This document shows positions 14,839 through 22,400 of a stretch of DNA of 22,655 nt, piece after piece. The DNA comes from JAYENK01 sp034722035 (GTDB lineage Bacteria; Patescibacteriota; Patescibacteriia; Patescibacteriales; UBA12075). The notes under the pieces were generated by a model, which had not been told where the DNA came from, made no database searches, and saw only the letters and a program-made list of their open reading frames with translations. Made by a program: the position numbers and the translations under genes. The stretch lies in the NCBI GenBank assembly GCA_034722035.1, contig JAYENK010000011.1, positions 1 to 22,655 on the forward strand. Direction: 5' to 3'. Within the stretch, counting starts at the first letter, position 1. Every line of letters begins with the position of its first letter.

Positions 14839-16934
14839 AATTTTTTAAATTCTATCTCGCTAATAATTTTAATTCCTAGTTTTTTTGCTTTTTCATGTTT
14901 TGATCCGGGATTTTCTCCAACCAGCACCAAGTCAGTATTTTTGCTCACTGTAGAAGCTATTTTTCCTCCCAATTCCCTTATTTTAGCCTTTGCTTCAACT
15001 CTTGTCAATCCACTCAAACTTCCGGTCAAAACAACAGTTTTCCCACTTAACTGACTTGACGTTTTTTCATTATTTAAGTGTGCCACATCCAATAACACCC
15101 CATTTTTCTCCAATTTCTTTAATATCTCAATATTTTTCTCATCCCGAAACCAATCATAAATACTTTTTGCAACAATCGGCCCAATATCTTCTAGTGATTC
15201 TAATTTCCCAAGATTTAAACTTTTATAAAATTTAGAAAATTTAGAAATTGAAAAATTGTTTGAAAATTGAAAATTGAAAATTGAAAATTGCTTCGCCAAA
15301 AGTAACGCGCTCTCTTCTCCAATATGCCTAATCCCCAAGCCAATCAAAAACCGTTCAAGCGGAATAATTTTTTTGCTCTGAATTGATGCAATCAGATTTT
15401 CAACTGATTTGTCAGCAAAACGTTCAAGCGGTTTTAGATCACCGGCAGTCAAGAAATAAAAATCAGCAATCGTCTGAACCAGACCGGCTCTCATTAATTG
15501 CTCCACTATTTTTGGTCCAAGCCCTTCAATGTCAACTGCCACTTTAGAAGTGAAATGGCTCAAACGTCTGAGCTCAATCGCGTAACATTCATTATTAACA
15601 CAACGATAAGCTACTTCGCCTTTGATCCGCTCGACTTGAGATCTGCAAATCGGGCATTTTATCGGTGTTTTTATTTCTTTTTCCTTGCCGTCTCTCAATT
15701 TTATCAATACTTTAATAATTTTCGGAATCACGTCTCCGGCTCGTTCCAAAATCACCGTATCCCCCACATTGAGTCCAAGCCGTCTAATTTCATCCAAATT
15801 ATGAAGTGTCGCGTGCGTCACTGTCACACCGCCGACATCAACCGGATCAAGCACGGCGATTGGTGTCAGAACTCCGGTTCGCCCCACTTGCCAAGCCACT
15901 TCTTTTAATTTTGTTGTCACTTGAATACCGGCAAATTTGTAAGCCATCATATAGCGTGGACCTTTACCGACAATACCAAGCTCTTTCCATAAATTTAAAT
16001 CATTAACTTTTACCACGCATCCGTCCACATCAAACAACAAGCGGTCTCTTTTCTTCTCCCATTCAGCATAAAATTTCTCCACTGCCTTAAGATCAGCACA
16101 ATATTTATTCTCGTTTAGAACTTTAAAACCCAAAAGCTTCAATAAAGAGTGCTTATCACTATGTTTAATCAAACTTAAGCCTATAACAATTTCATAAACG
16201 ATAAAATCCAATTTGCGCTCGTGAGCCAAGCCGGGATCGAGCTGACGCATTGAACCGGCAGCCGCGTTGCGGGTATTTTTTAAAGCCGTCTTGCCTTGTT
16301 TTTTGTATTCTTTGTTTAAGCGCGCAAAAACATTTTTATTCATAATAACTTCACCTCGCACTTCGATTTCACCTTTATTTAAAATATTCAAAATACTTTC
16401 TGCTTGTTTTTTTAATCCGATTTTTTTCAGATCATTAATACTAATTTCACGTAATCTAAGCGGAATAGACTCAATCGTTCTAAGATTTTGCGTAATATCT
16501 TCACCAACTCTTCCGTCGCCACGGGTAGCGCCAAGGGCAAATTTACCTTTATTATAACGTAAAGCGGCACTAATACCGTCTAACTTTAATTCACAAAAAT
16601 AATCAATTTTAAATTTAAAATTCAATATCTTCATGTTGCGCTTCTCCCAATCTTTCATGTCCTGCACTGAAAATGCATCAAAAAGAGACATCATTCGTTC
16701 AGAATGTGTTACTTTTTCAAATTTATCCAAAGCTTTTCCGGCTACACGCTGAGTCGGTGAGTCAATTGTAATAAATTCCGGATTCGCTTGCTCCAATTTG
16801 AATAATTCATTTTTTAAACTATCCAAGGCTTCTTCACTGATTGATTCTTTATTCAAAACAGACCGCTCATAGCGATATTTATTTATTTCTTTTTTTAATT
16901 TTTCTATCCTATTTTTAATTTCTATTTTTTTCAT
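14835..16934 (-). CDS. ligA: NAD-dependent DNA ligase LigA
   Basis: The 699-residue enzyme seals nicks in replication and repair using NAD. I chose the ATG at 16934: GGTGAG seven bases upstream is a good ribosome-binding site, whereas a GTG at 16946 would lie inside it. Domains: N-terminal Ia helix pair (residues 1-65), adenylation domain with Lys117 in KLDG and motifs TRGDGxxGEDIT, RGE and FDVDGCVVK, then an OB fold. A Cys4 zinc finger (Cys427, 430, 445, 450) and helix-hairpin-helix repeats follow. A C-terminal BRCT domain spans about 632-699. Oddity: between AKQF and LESLEDIGP in the HhH region there are about 15 extra residues rich in Phe, Ser and Asn. They are encoded by a heptanucleotide repeat. 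All catalytic motifs remain, so the gene should be functional. Confidence 0.97.
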   Translation of the reverse strand: MKKIEIKNRIEKLKKEINKYRYERSVLNKESISEEALDSLKNELFKLEQANPEFITIDSPTQRVAGKALDKFEKVTHSERMMSLFDAFSVQDMKDWEKRNMKILNFKFKIDYFCELKLDGISAALRYNKGKFALGATRGDGRVGEDITQNLRTIESIPLRLREISINDLKKIGLKKQAESILNILNKGEIEVRGEVIMNKNVFARLNKEYKKQGKTALKNTRNAAAGSMRQLDPGLAHERKLDFIVYEIVIGLSLIKHSDKHSLLKLLGFKVLNENKYCADLKAVEKFYAEWEKKRDRLLFDVDGCVVKVNDLNLWKELGIVGKGPRYMMAYKFAGIQVTTKLKEVAWQVGRTGVLTPIAVLDPVDVGGVTVTHATLHNLDEIRRLGLNVGDTVILERAGDVIPKIIKVLIKLRDGKEKEIKTPIKCPICRSQVERIKGEVAYRCVNNECYAIELRRLSHFTSKVAVDIEGLGPKIVEQLMRAGLVQTIADFYFLTAGDLKPLERFADKSVENLIASIQSKKIIPLERFLIGLGIRHIGEESALLLAKQFSIFNFQFSNNFSISKFSKFYKSLNLGKLESLEDIGPIVAKSIYDWFRDEKNIEILKKLEKNGVLLDVAHLNNEKTSSQLSGKTVVLTGSLSGLTRVEAKAKIRELGGKIASTVSKNTDLVLVGENPGSKHEKAKKLGIKIISEIEFKKL
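15261..15290. repeat. TGAAAAT heptamer tandem array inside ligA
   Basis: Four perfect copies of tgaaaat plus two bases (plus-strand orientation) follow an imperfect copy from about 15249. Seven-base units repeat every 7 codons in translation (period 21 nt), yielding the Phe/Asn-rich segment FSIFNFQFSNNF in LigA without a stop. Confidence 0.9.
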
Positions 16935-16938
16935 AACT

Positions 16939-17469
16939 TTACTCACCGGAACGATAAGTTAATTTAATTCTTCTTGTTTCATCTTTAAAAACACCGATTG
17001 ACATTAAAGTGGTGGATGATTTATCGTTATCTGATGCATGTTCATCTAATTCAAATTTTAATTCATATCTTTCACCGTTTGCAAAGTTTTGATAATTATC
17101 CAAAGAACTATTATTACAATCTGTCTCGCATCCATTCATTGTCGTGCTATCATTTACATCACTAAAACAAAACTCGCCCGGATCATTATTGCAATAACCA
17201 CTCCCTCCAACCGGCAATGGATTCATACCGCCCCTCCTAAGTTCCCACATTATCTGCTCAGCTCCAGTTTCGGCTGCGAAAAATGCCTTGATTGAATCAT
17301 AACGTACTCTATTATACTTTATTCCGTTAATCACCATGTCGCTCGTGGACAAGCTCACAACCAAAATCGCGCTCAAGATAACCATGGTCATAAAAATCGC
17401 GGTTGCACCTTTTTTATTCGCGATAATTGCGCGAACTAATTGTAGTCTGCATACGAATAGCTTGTTCAT
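16939..17469 (-). CDS. Minor pilin-like protein, PilX/GspK type
   Basis: This 176-residue protein starts at the ATG at 17469, overlapping the upstream gene by 56 nt; a TTG at 17502 is an alternative. The leader of about 21 residues ends NKKG, followed by ATAIFMTMVILSAILVV as the hydrophobic helix. The usual Glu at mature position 5 is absent (Phe here), as in GspK. KAFFAAETGAEQIMWELR is the typical PilX/GspK continuation. The C-terminal part carries four cysteines (CNND, EFCF, GCETDC) and ends KLTYRSGE. By analogy it would be the terminal subunit of a pilus-tip complex with the three genes before it, matured by the PilD encoded upstream. The start position is the least certain point. Confidence 0.75.
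   Translation of the reverse strand: MNKLFVCRLQLVRAIIANKKGATAIFMTMVILSAILVVSLSTSDMVINGIKYNRVRYDSIKAFFAAETGAEQIMWELRRGGMNPLPVGGSGYCNNDPGEFCFSDVNDSTTMNGCETDCNNSSLDNYQNFANGERYELKFELDEHASDNDKSSTTLMSIGVFKDETRRIKLTYRSGE
16942..16947 (-). promoter_or_regulatory. Ribosome-binding site deciding the ligA start
   Basis: GGTGAG lies seven bases before the ATG at 16934. It overlaps the last codons and stop of the upstream PilX-like gene (GGT GAG TAA), suggesting translation of ligA is coupled to that gene. Confidence 0.6.
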
Positions 17470-17998
17470 ATTCTGTACGATTACTTTTATATTTAATATC
17501 AAAACTAAGCGTCACTCTGGGCTGTTCATCAGTCACTTCATCATCAAGATTATCAACAATATCAAATTTAAAATTATCTACCACTAAATCGCTCGGCGTA
17601 CTAGACGCTTTTACGCCGTCTATTTCACGTACAATCACACTAACATCATCATAACTATTAATATAGTATTTAACACACTCGCTATGTTTATTTTTAAAAT
17701 ATAATTCTGATTCGCTGTTGGCCGTACGAAATACTTGATTGTCATACGCATAACCGGCCGTATAAACTGTATCACATTCTTTGTCACTTCTTATTGCCTG
17801 GCGCATTTCTTTGGCAATAACTTCCATAAAATAGCGTACATTATCCTGATTAGTCTGATTAGCGATTGTGATGCGCTGCACTTCATTGACTGAGGTAAAA
17901 ATATTAGTCGCGATAAATATAAGCATCACAAAAAGCGAAGTCGCCACCATGATTTCAATCAAAGTATATCCTTTTTGATTTAATTTACCACCAATCAT
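17414..17998 (-). CDS. Minor pilin-like protein, PilW/GspJ type
   Basis: The 194-residue protein has prepilin leader MIGGKLNQKG followed by YTLIEIMVATSLFVMLIF. Cleavage after Gly10 and Glu at mature position 5 fit a class III signal peptide. The globular part contains IAKEMRQAIRS, typical of PilW/GspJ, and a cysteine pair (KECD, SECV). The ATG overlaps the end of the PilV-like gene by 14 nt. It is the third gene in the four-gene minor pilin series. Confidence 0.85.
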   Translation of the reverse strand: MIGGKLNQKGYTLIEIMVATSLFVMLIFIATNIFTSVNEVQRITIANQTNQDNVRYFMEVIAKEMRQAIRSDKECDTVYTAGYAYDNQVFRTANSESELYFKNKHSECVKYYINSYDDVSVIVREIDGVKASSTPSDLVVDNFKFDIVDNLDDEVTDEQPRVTLSFDIKYKSNRTEYEQAIRMQTTISSRNYRE

Positions 17999-18515
17999 AA
18001 AGTCGTGCGTCTATTTTATAATCATGGTCCCGTCCTCGCTCGCTCCAACGAACTTCAACTGTTATATCAATATTAGCGGTATTATCCACTACGGTAACTA
18101 AACGACGAAAAGGGGTCAAGCTATTGCCGGCGCTTTCATGAATATAATAATTGTCACTAGAATCTAAATAAAGAATAGTGCCGTCATGCGAAAAATCATC
18201 AACCGTATCGTCAATGGTTCCATCATAGCTAATTACATAAGTTCCATCTTGCAAAATATCAGAATCTGTCCCGGCGCTATCACCAGTCAACCAATTGTCG
18301 CTTTCATTGCGCTGATTAGTGTCGCGTTGATTACGCAATAGCTCTACTGTTTCCTGGGCCAAAGCAGCCGACAAAAGAGAATTTTTATTTATATTCTGCG
18401 CAACAATGTTTTGCTGTAATAACGTAACCACGCCAAGCATACCGACCATAACAATCCCCATTGAAAAAATTACTTCGAGTATAGTTAGTCCGGATTGTTT
18501 AAATACTATATTCAT
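17985..18515 (-). CDS. Minor pilin-like protein, PilV/GspI type
   Basis: The 176-residue protein has the leader MNIVFKQSG and helix LTILEVIFSMGIVMVGMLGVV, with Glu at mature position 5. AALAQETVELLRNQRD after the helix matches the PilV/GspI pattern (AxxxAQxxxELLRNxRD). The rest is Asp/Ser-rich and ends RLYDWW. It begins 3 bp after the FimT-like gene and overlaps the next. By homology it is a subunit initiating or capping a type IV pilus or pseudopilus. Confidence 0.85.
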   Translation of the reverse strand: MNIVFKQSGLTILEVIFSMGIVMVGMLGVVTLLQQNIVAQNINKNSLLSAALAQETVELLRNQRDTNQRNESDNWLTGDSAGTDSDILQDGTYVISYDGTIDDTVDDFSHDGTILYLDSSDNYYIHESAGNSLTPFRRLVTVVDNTANIDITVEVRWSERGRDHDYKIDARLYDWW

Positions 18516-18518
18516 AAA

Positions 18519-19148
18519 CTAATCAATAACTTCGAGTAAACCATAATTATTTATTCTAACCTTAACAGTCTCAACAGTATCAGAATTATACAAATCAAAT
18601 TCAACATAGCTTACTCTATAGCTATGCTGGTGACCGGGGTTATTTTCTTGTTGTCGAATACTTATTTCGACCCTAGAATCAGGAGGATAAAAAAATAAAA
18701 ACAAATGATCTACGAGACTTCTATCTTCAAAAGCTTCACCATCAAGGTCCCATCCTTTAAAGTTGGAATTTCCATCCTCGCCAAAGGTAATATTGCTCGG
18801 AAAAACTAAATCTTTAACACATTCTCCTGCTTGATATATTGTATCTCCGGGAATGCCAGAGACATCATCATTGTCAGTAAAAATAATTGCCGTAGACTCA
18901 CCTTCTTCCAAATACATTCCCCAGCTCATAACATTATTACTGTCATGTTGGCTAGAGCTCAAAGCCAAATTCTGCAACTCTCTTATCTGATCATTAAGCA
19001 AAATTACTGCCTCATTTAACTCATTCCCTCTAGTTTCCTTGGAAACATTCACGATAAAAAGAGAGGAAATCGTACCGATAATCGCGACCGAAACCAAAAA
19101 CTCAAATATTGTAAATCCTTTTTGATTTTTTTTAATTAAATTACACAT
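18519..19148 (-). CDS. Minor pilin-like protein, FimT/GspH type
   Basis: The 209-residue protein has the leader MCNLIKKNQKG then FTIFEFLVSVAIIGTISSLFI, giving Gly11 cleavage and Glu at mature position 5. LNDQIRELQNLALSSSQ resembles the GspH/FimT region that follows the helix. The C-terminal part is predicted beta-rich. It is first of the four minor pilin genes and starts 7 bp after a strong stem-loop, which may influence its translation. Confidence 0.82.
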   Translation of the reverse strand: MCNLIKKNQKGFTIFEFLVSVAIIGTISSLFIVNVSKETRGNELNEAVILLNDQIRELQNLALSSSQHDSNNVMSWGMYLEEGESTAIIFTDNDDVSGIPGDTIYQAGECVKDLVFPSNITFGEDGNSNFKGWDLDGEAFEDRSLVDHLFLFFYPPDSRVEISIRQQENNPGHQHSYRVSYVEFDLYNSDTVETVKVRINNYGLLEVID

Positions 19149-19155
19149 ATTTTAA

Positions 19156-19181
19156 ATCAGCGCAGCCTAAGCTGCGCTGAT
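19156..19181 (-). terminator. Strong stem-loop between GW-repeat gene and minor pilin genes
   Basis: ATCAGCGCAGC and its exact complement flank a 4-nt loop (11-bp stem). On the minus strand it follows the GW-repeat gene by about 26 nt and is trailed by only TTTAAAAT, so it is a weak intrinsic terminator or attenuator at best. Its end is 7 bp from the next ATG, so it may instead act as a translational or mRNA-stability element. Confidence 0.55.
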
Positions 19182-19207
19182 ATAATTAATAATTTTAAAA
19201 TTAAAAA

Positions 19208-20689
19208 TTAATTCTCAATCCAAGTAGGTAAAGGTAAGTATGTGCTTAAATCAACTGAGGTGGCGCAACTATACCCATCAGCATCTGTTAAATTCAAGTC
19301 TATCGTAAAATTTTCAACTTTTTCATTGAAGGTGATAAAAGAACTAGCCAAAGCATTATCATCTATACTAATTTCTAAAACAGCGTCTGGTTGCCAATTA
19401 TAATTACAGTTTGTGTTCGTTTCATCAACAGTGCAAGAATTTTTACTGCCAACACCATCGTAATATTCCGACAAAACCATAGAATCTTCTCCTCCGATAA
19501 ATTTAGCCGAAGTCTGCTCGCTTATTTCAAAAGGATTTCGATAAAAAACCGGGATTGGGTATTCATGCTCTGGGGTAGTAAAATTTATATTACTATCCGT
19601 AGTACTCGACGATCCAGGCACATCCGTTACGGTAACTCTCCATTTGTACTCTGTGTCCCAGTTTAAAGTATAAGAAGCCAAATTCGACTCATAAGGCCAT
19701 AAATCCCCTAAACGAGCCTGCATCTGAGTGCCACTAGCAACAGTCAAGTTTTGCGTAGTACCGATTACATCTCCAATAATATTTTTTGTACCATAATTCC
19801 AAGATGACTCAACTAGCTCCAAATAATAAGAAGAGGAATCATGCTCATCATAGTCAAAATAATCCCACCGTAAAAAATACTGAAAATAAGGATTGCCTCC
19901 AGTTCCAGATTCACACATTTTATCTTCATCAAAAAATACAGAAAAATTATCAGCATAAGGCGGTGTATTAAAACCGGTAGACATAGCTTTATAATCAAAA
20001 ATAGTGTCAGATGTATTATCACCACCACAAGCAACATCAACAAAATTGTTTGTATCAACATCACAATCAATACTATTAAAACTAATCCAGCCAATTCCAG
20101 TGTTATCATTATTGCCATTCCAAGCCATGCCACTAAATTCTTCCGTACCCGGATCACCGCTTATGCCATAATCAATTGAATCGCTGGTATCATCATCACC
20201 AAAACTTATCCAGCCATCTTCCCCCATTGATAAAATTTTTGCCCAACCGGTAATATCTCCGGTACCGCTATTATAATTAGCCCAAATTTGTGAATTATTT
20301 GCGGTCACCGGAGCATCTGTTTCTTGAACTAAATTGTAAGGTGCGCCCAAATTAGCATCAGGACCAAAATAAATCCATCCAACGTTATTACTCCAAGCAT
20401 AACCAGAAAAATTGCCAGTAACCGAATCAATATTTACGCCATAATCAAAACTAACCTCTCCCTCTTGACATTGAGTAAAATTACCTGTATCAGTAGTTCC
20501 ATCTTCATCGGAATCACAATTAGTATTATTAAAACTAATCCAACCGACTGTATCACTCCAAGCAAAACCGGTAGTATTATCAGCAGATCCTGCTTGAGCA
20601 ATGCCAGACAAAGAAAAAAATAAAATAAAAAAAGCTAACGCGAAAATACTGCTTAATTTAAAAATTTTAATATTAAAATTAAATTTCAT
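19208..20689 (-). CDS. Secreted GW-repeat (GxAWSxxVGWIxF) protein with FN3/PKD-like C-terminus
   Basis: The 493-residue protein has a signal peptide (cleavage near AQAG, residue 33). Four repeats follow: GFAWSDTVGWISF (41-53), GYAWSNNVGWIYF (96-108), a degenerate GWAKILSMGEDGWISF (148-163) and GMAWNGNNDNTGIGWISF (187-204). Residues 240-375 look like an FN3/Ig-type domain (TEYKWRVTVTD, NFTTPEHEYP), and 376-480 like a PKD-type domain ending TDADGYSC. The chain ends LPLPTWIEN. I recall this repeat from Patescibacterial surface proteins, but no named function. It starts directly at the pilD stop (TAG then ATG) and precedes four minor pilins. A PilY1-like role as a tip adhesin is conceivable (inference). 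Confidence 0.8.
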   Translation of the reverse strand: MKFNFNIKIFKLSSIFALAFFILFFSLSGIAQAGSADNTTGFAWSDTVGWISFNNTNCDSDEDGTTDTGNFTQCQEGEVSFDYGVNIDSVTGNFSGYAWSNNVGWIYFGPDANLGAPYNLVQETDAPVTANNSQIWANYNSGTGDITGWAKILSMGEDGWISFGDDDTSDSIDYGISGDPGTEEFSGMAWNGNNDNTGIGWISFNSIDCDVDTNNFVDVACGGDNTSDTIFDYKAMSTGFNTPPYADNFSVFFDEDKMCESGTGGNPYFQYFLRWDYFDYDEHDSSSYYLELVESSWNYGTKNIIGDVIGTTQNLTVASGTQMQARLGDLWPYESNLASYTLNWDTEYKWRVTVTDVPGSSSTTDSNINFTTPEHEYPIPVFYRNPFEISEQTSAKFIGGEDSMVLSEYYDGVGSKNSCTVDETNTNCNYNWQPDAVLEISIDDNALASSFITFNEKVENFTIDLNLTDADGYSCATSVDLSTYLPLPTWIEN

Positions 20690-21481
20690 CTACAATATAT
20701 TAAAAATTACACTATGCCAATACCAATTCCAGATAATTTCTCCCCAGAATAAAACAATAATAGTGGCAGTAGTCAAAAATATTCCCAGAGGCACCTGCGA
20801 ACCCCACTGCTTTTTCCCGGTAATAATTAAACCAACACTAACAACAGAACCACTAATATAAGCGATAAATATTGCTAATATTACCATCGGCCAGCCAAGA
20901 ATCACCCCCATCAACACTCCCAAACGAATATCGCCTCCACCAATCCATCTTCCTTTTGAAACTACAAATTGAATCAAAAAGAAACTACCTCCTATTATAG
21001 CAGAAATCAATAAATTTTGCCAATTCATTCCGAGATATAAATTTATTGCTGAAAATATCATTATTGAAGGTAAAGTTATTTTGTCGAGAATTAAATAATA
21101 TTTTAGATCGTAGAGAAAAATAATTGTCATTATGGCAATAATGAACCAATTACGGAGCAATAATATTAAGTATTGAGTATTAAGTATTAAGCTTGTTTTA
21201 TAATTTAATATAAATATAATTAAAAATAATATGCCAGTCACAAGTTCAACAACCGGATATTGCCAGCTTATTTTTTGTTTACAATAACGGCATTTTGCTT
21301 TTAAAAAAACGAAACTCAAAACCGGAATATTGTCATACCAAGCAATCTGGTGCTTGCATTTGGGACAAAAAGAACGCCCACCCATACTTTTTTTCTCATG
21401 GAGGCGATAAATCAAACAATTAATGAAGCTTCCGATGATTGTGCCGAGAATAAAAATAAAAATATAAGTAAAATAAATCAT
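20690..21481 (-). CDS. pilD: Type IV prepilin leader peptidase/N-methyltransferase
   Basis: The 263-residue polytopic membrane protease cuts prepilin leaders after Gly and usually methylates the new N-terminus. Visible signatures are GSFINCLIYRL (residues 17-27), and the zinc tetracysteine Cys39/Cys42 (CPKC) and Cys64/Cys67 (CRYC). The catalytic aspartates are Asp125 (FLYDLKYYLILD) and Asp184 in GGGDIRLG. About eight hydrophobic segments are present. It supplies the processing enzyme for the four minor pilins downstream. A cytoplasmic or hydrophobic stretch near residues 97-107 (SLILNTQYLIL) is encoded by a heptanucleotide repeat. It begins 13 bp after the glycosyltransferase gene. Confidence 0.96.
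   Translation of the reverse strand: MIYFTYIFIFILGTIIGSFINCLIYRLHEKKSMGGRSFCPKCKHQIAWYDNIPVLSFVFLKAKCRYCKQKISWQYPVVELVTGILFLIIFILNYKTSLILNTQYLILLLRNWFIIAIMTIIFLYDLKYYLILDKITLPSIMIFSAINLYLGMNWQNLLISAIIGGSFFLIQFVVSKGRWIGGGDIRLGVLMGVILGWPMVILAIFIAYISGSVVSVGLIITGKKQWGSQVPLGIFLTTATIIVLFWGEIIWNWYWHSVIFNIL
21164..21191. repeat. TATTAAG heptamer tandem array inside pilD
   Basis: Four adjacent 7-bp units (tattaag, tattgag, tattaag, tattaag) lie within the pilD coding region and translate on the minus strand to LILNTQYLI. Confidence 0.85.
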
Positions 21482-21494
21482 ATAATATTAAATT

Positions 21495-22400
21495 TTAAAA
21501 TTTTATTTTTTTAATCTTAATTATTTTTTTAATCAAAAGTCTGTAAAATTTCAACTGAAATAAAAATAAAGGATTTATTCGCCATAAGGCTAGTTTTAAT
21601 TTTAGCATTAGTTTAAATCTTCTTGCCAATATAGCTGTAAACACTCCAAAAAATAAGACTTCCGCCATTTCTGTCTTATCCAAATTAGGGATGTCGGTAT
21701 TTAGTCGACGCTTGTAGGCATTTAGCTTAGCCAAAGCAGTTGAAGAACGATTTATCATTTCGTTTTTAAAACTATGCGTATTAGATTTCTTTAAAATTCG
21801 ATAATAATATAATGGCTTATCAAGAAAATAAACTTTTGACACTTCTTCAAGTTTTAAAATTATATCAATATCTTCAGCCATCCTCATTTTATTGTCATAA
21901 CCAACTGTTTTTAAATACAGTCCTTTTTTAAAAACCTTAAAATGATTTATTCGGTTTACATGTAAGTTTGACTTGCCCTCTGGTATTTTCCCAGACAAGC
22001 CTAGACCTACTATACTAAACTCTTCATCACAAAAATAGTTCTGGGTATAAATAAAATTAAACGCTGGTTTATGCCTACAAACATTTAACACTTCTTGAAT
22101 CGCATTATTCATAAGAGCATCATCACTGTCTAGTATTCCGACTATATTCGAGTCAGCATTTTTAATTAGCTCAACTTGCGTCAAGGTTGTACCAACATTT
22201 TTTTCATGCCTATATAATTTTATCCTTAAATCTTTTAGATATTTTTCAATTATTTCTACTGAATTATCACTTGAGTTATCATCAACAATAATCAACTCCC
22301 AATCACTGAATGTTTGATTAATCACAGATTCTATCGCTTGACCGACATATTCTCCTTTATTATAGTTGGCCATTAAAATTGATATTTCCGGTCTATCCAT
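21495..22400 (-). CDS. Family 2 glycosyltransferase
   Basis: This 301-residue GT-A fold enzyme starts PEISILMANYNKGEYVGQAI, with the nucleotide-binding VDDNSSD (residues 39-45). The DxD-type metal/nucleotide motif is LDSDD (Asp91-Asp94). The catalytic-base region is AEDIDI (Glu176, Asp177). The C-terminal 50 residues are Lys/Leu-rich and basic, suggesting peripheral membrane association. It probably transfers a sugar from a nucleotide donor during synthesis of a surface polysaccharide or glycoprotein; the acceptor cannot be told. Its ATG overlaps the end of the upstream partial gene by 8 nt. Confidence 0.92.
   Translation of the reverse strand: MDRPEISILMANYNKGEYVGQAIESVINQTFSDWELIIVDDNSSDNSVEIIEKYLKDLRIKLYRHEKNVGTTLTQVELIKNADSNIVGILDSDDALMNNAIQEVLNVCRHKPAFNFIYTQNYFCDEEFSIVGLGLSGKIPEGKSNLHVNRINHFKVFKKGLYLKTVGYDNKMRMAEDIDIILKLEEVSKVYFLDKPLYYYRILKKSNTHSFKNEMINRSSTALAKLNAYKRRLNTDIPNLDKTEMAEVLFFGVFTAILARRFKLMLKLKLALWRINPLFLFQLKFYRLLIKKIIKIKKIKF

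Noticed and set aside
15261..15290. Short regularly repeated units resembling a CRISPR array
   Set aside because: Units are 7 bp, contiguous with no spacers, and inside ligA.
14835..16934. Alternative genetic code (UGA as glycine)
   Set aside because: ligA, gpmI and other genes end in TGA at the expected protein ends, and no in-frame TGA interrupts conserved domains.
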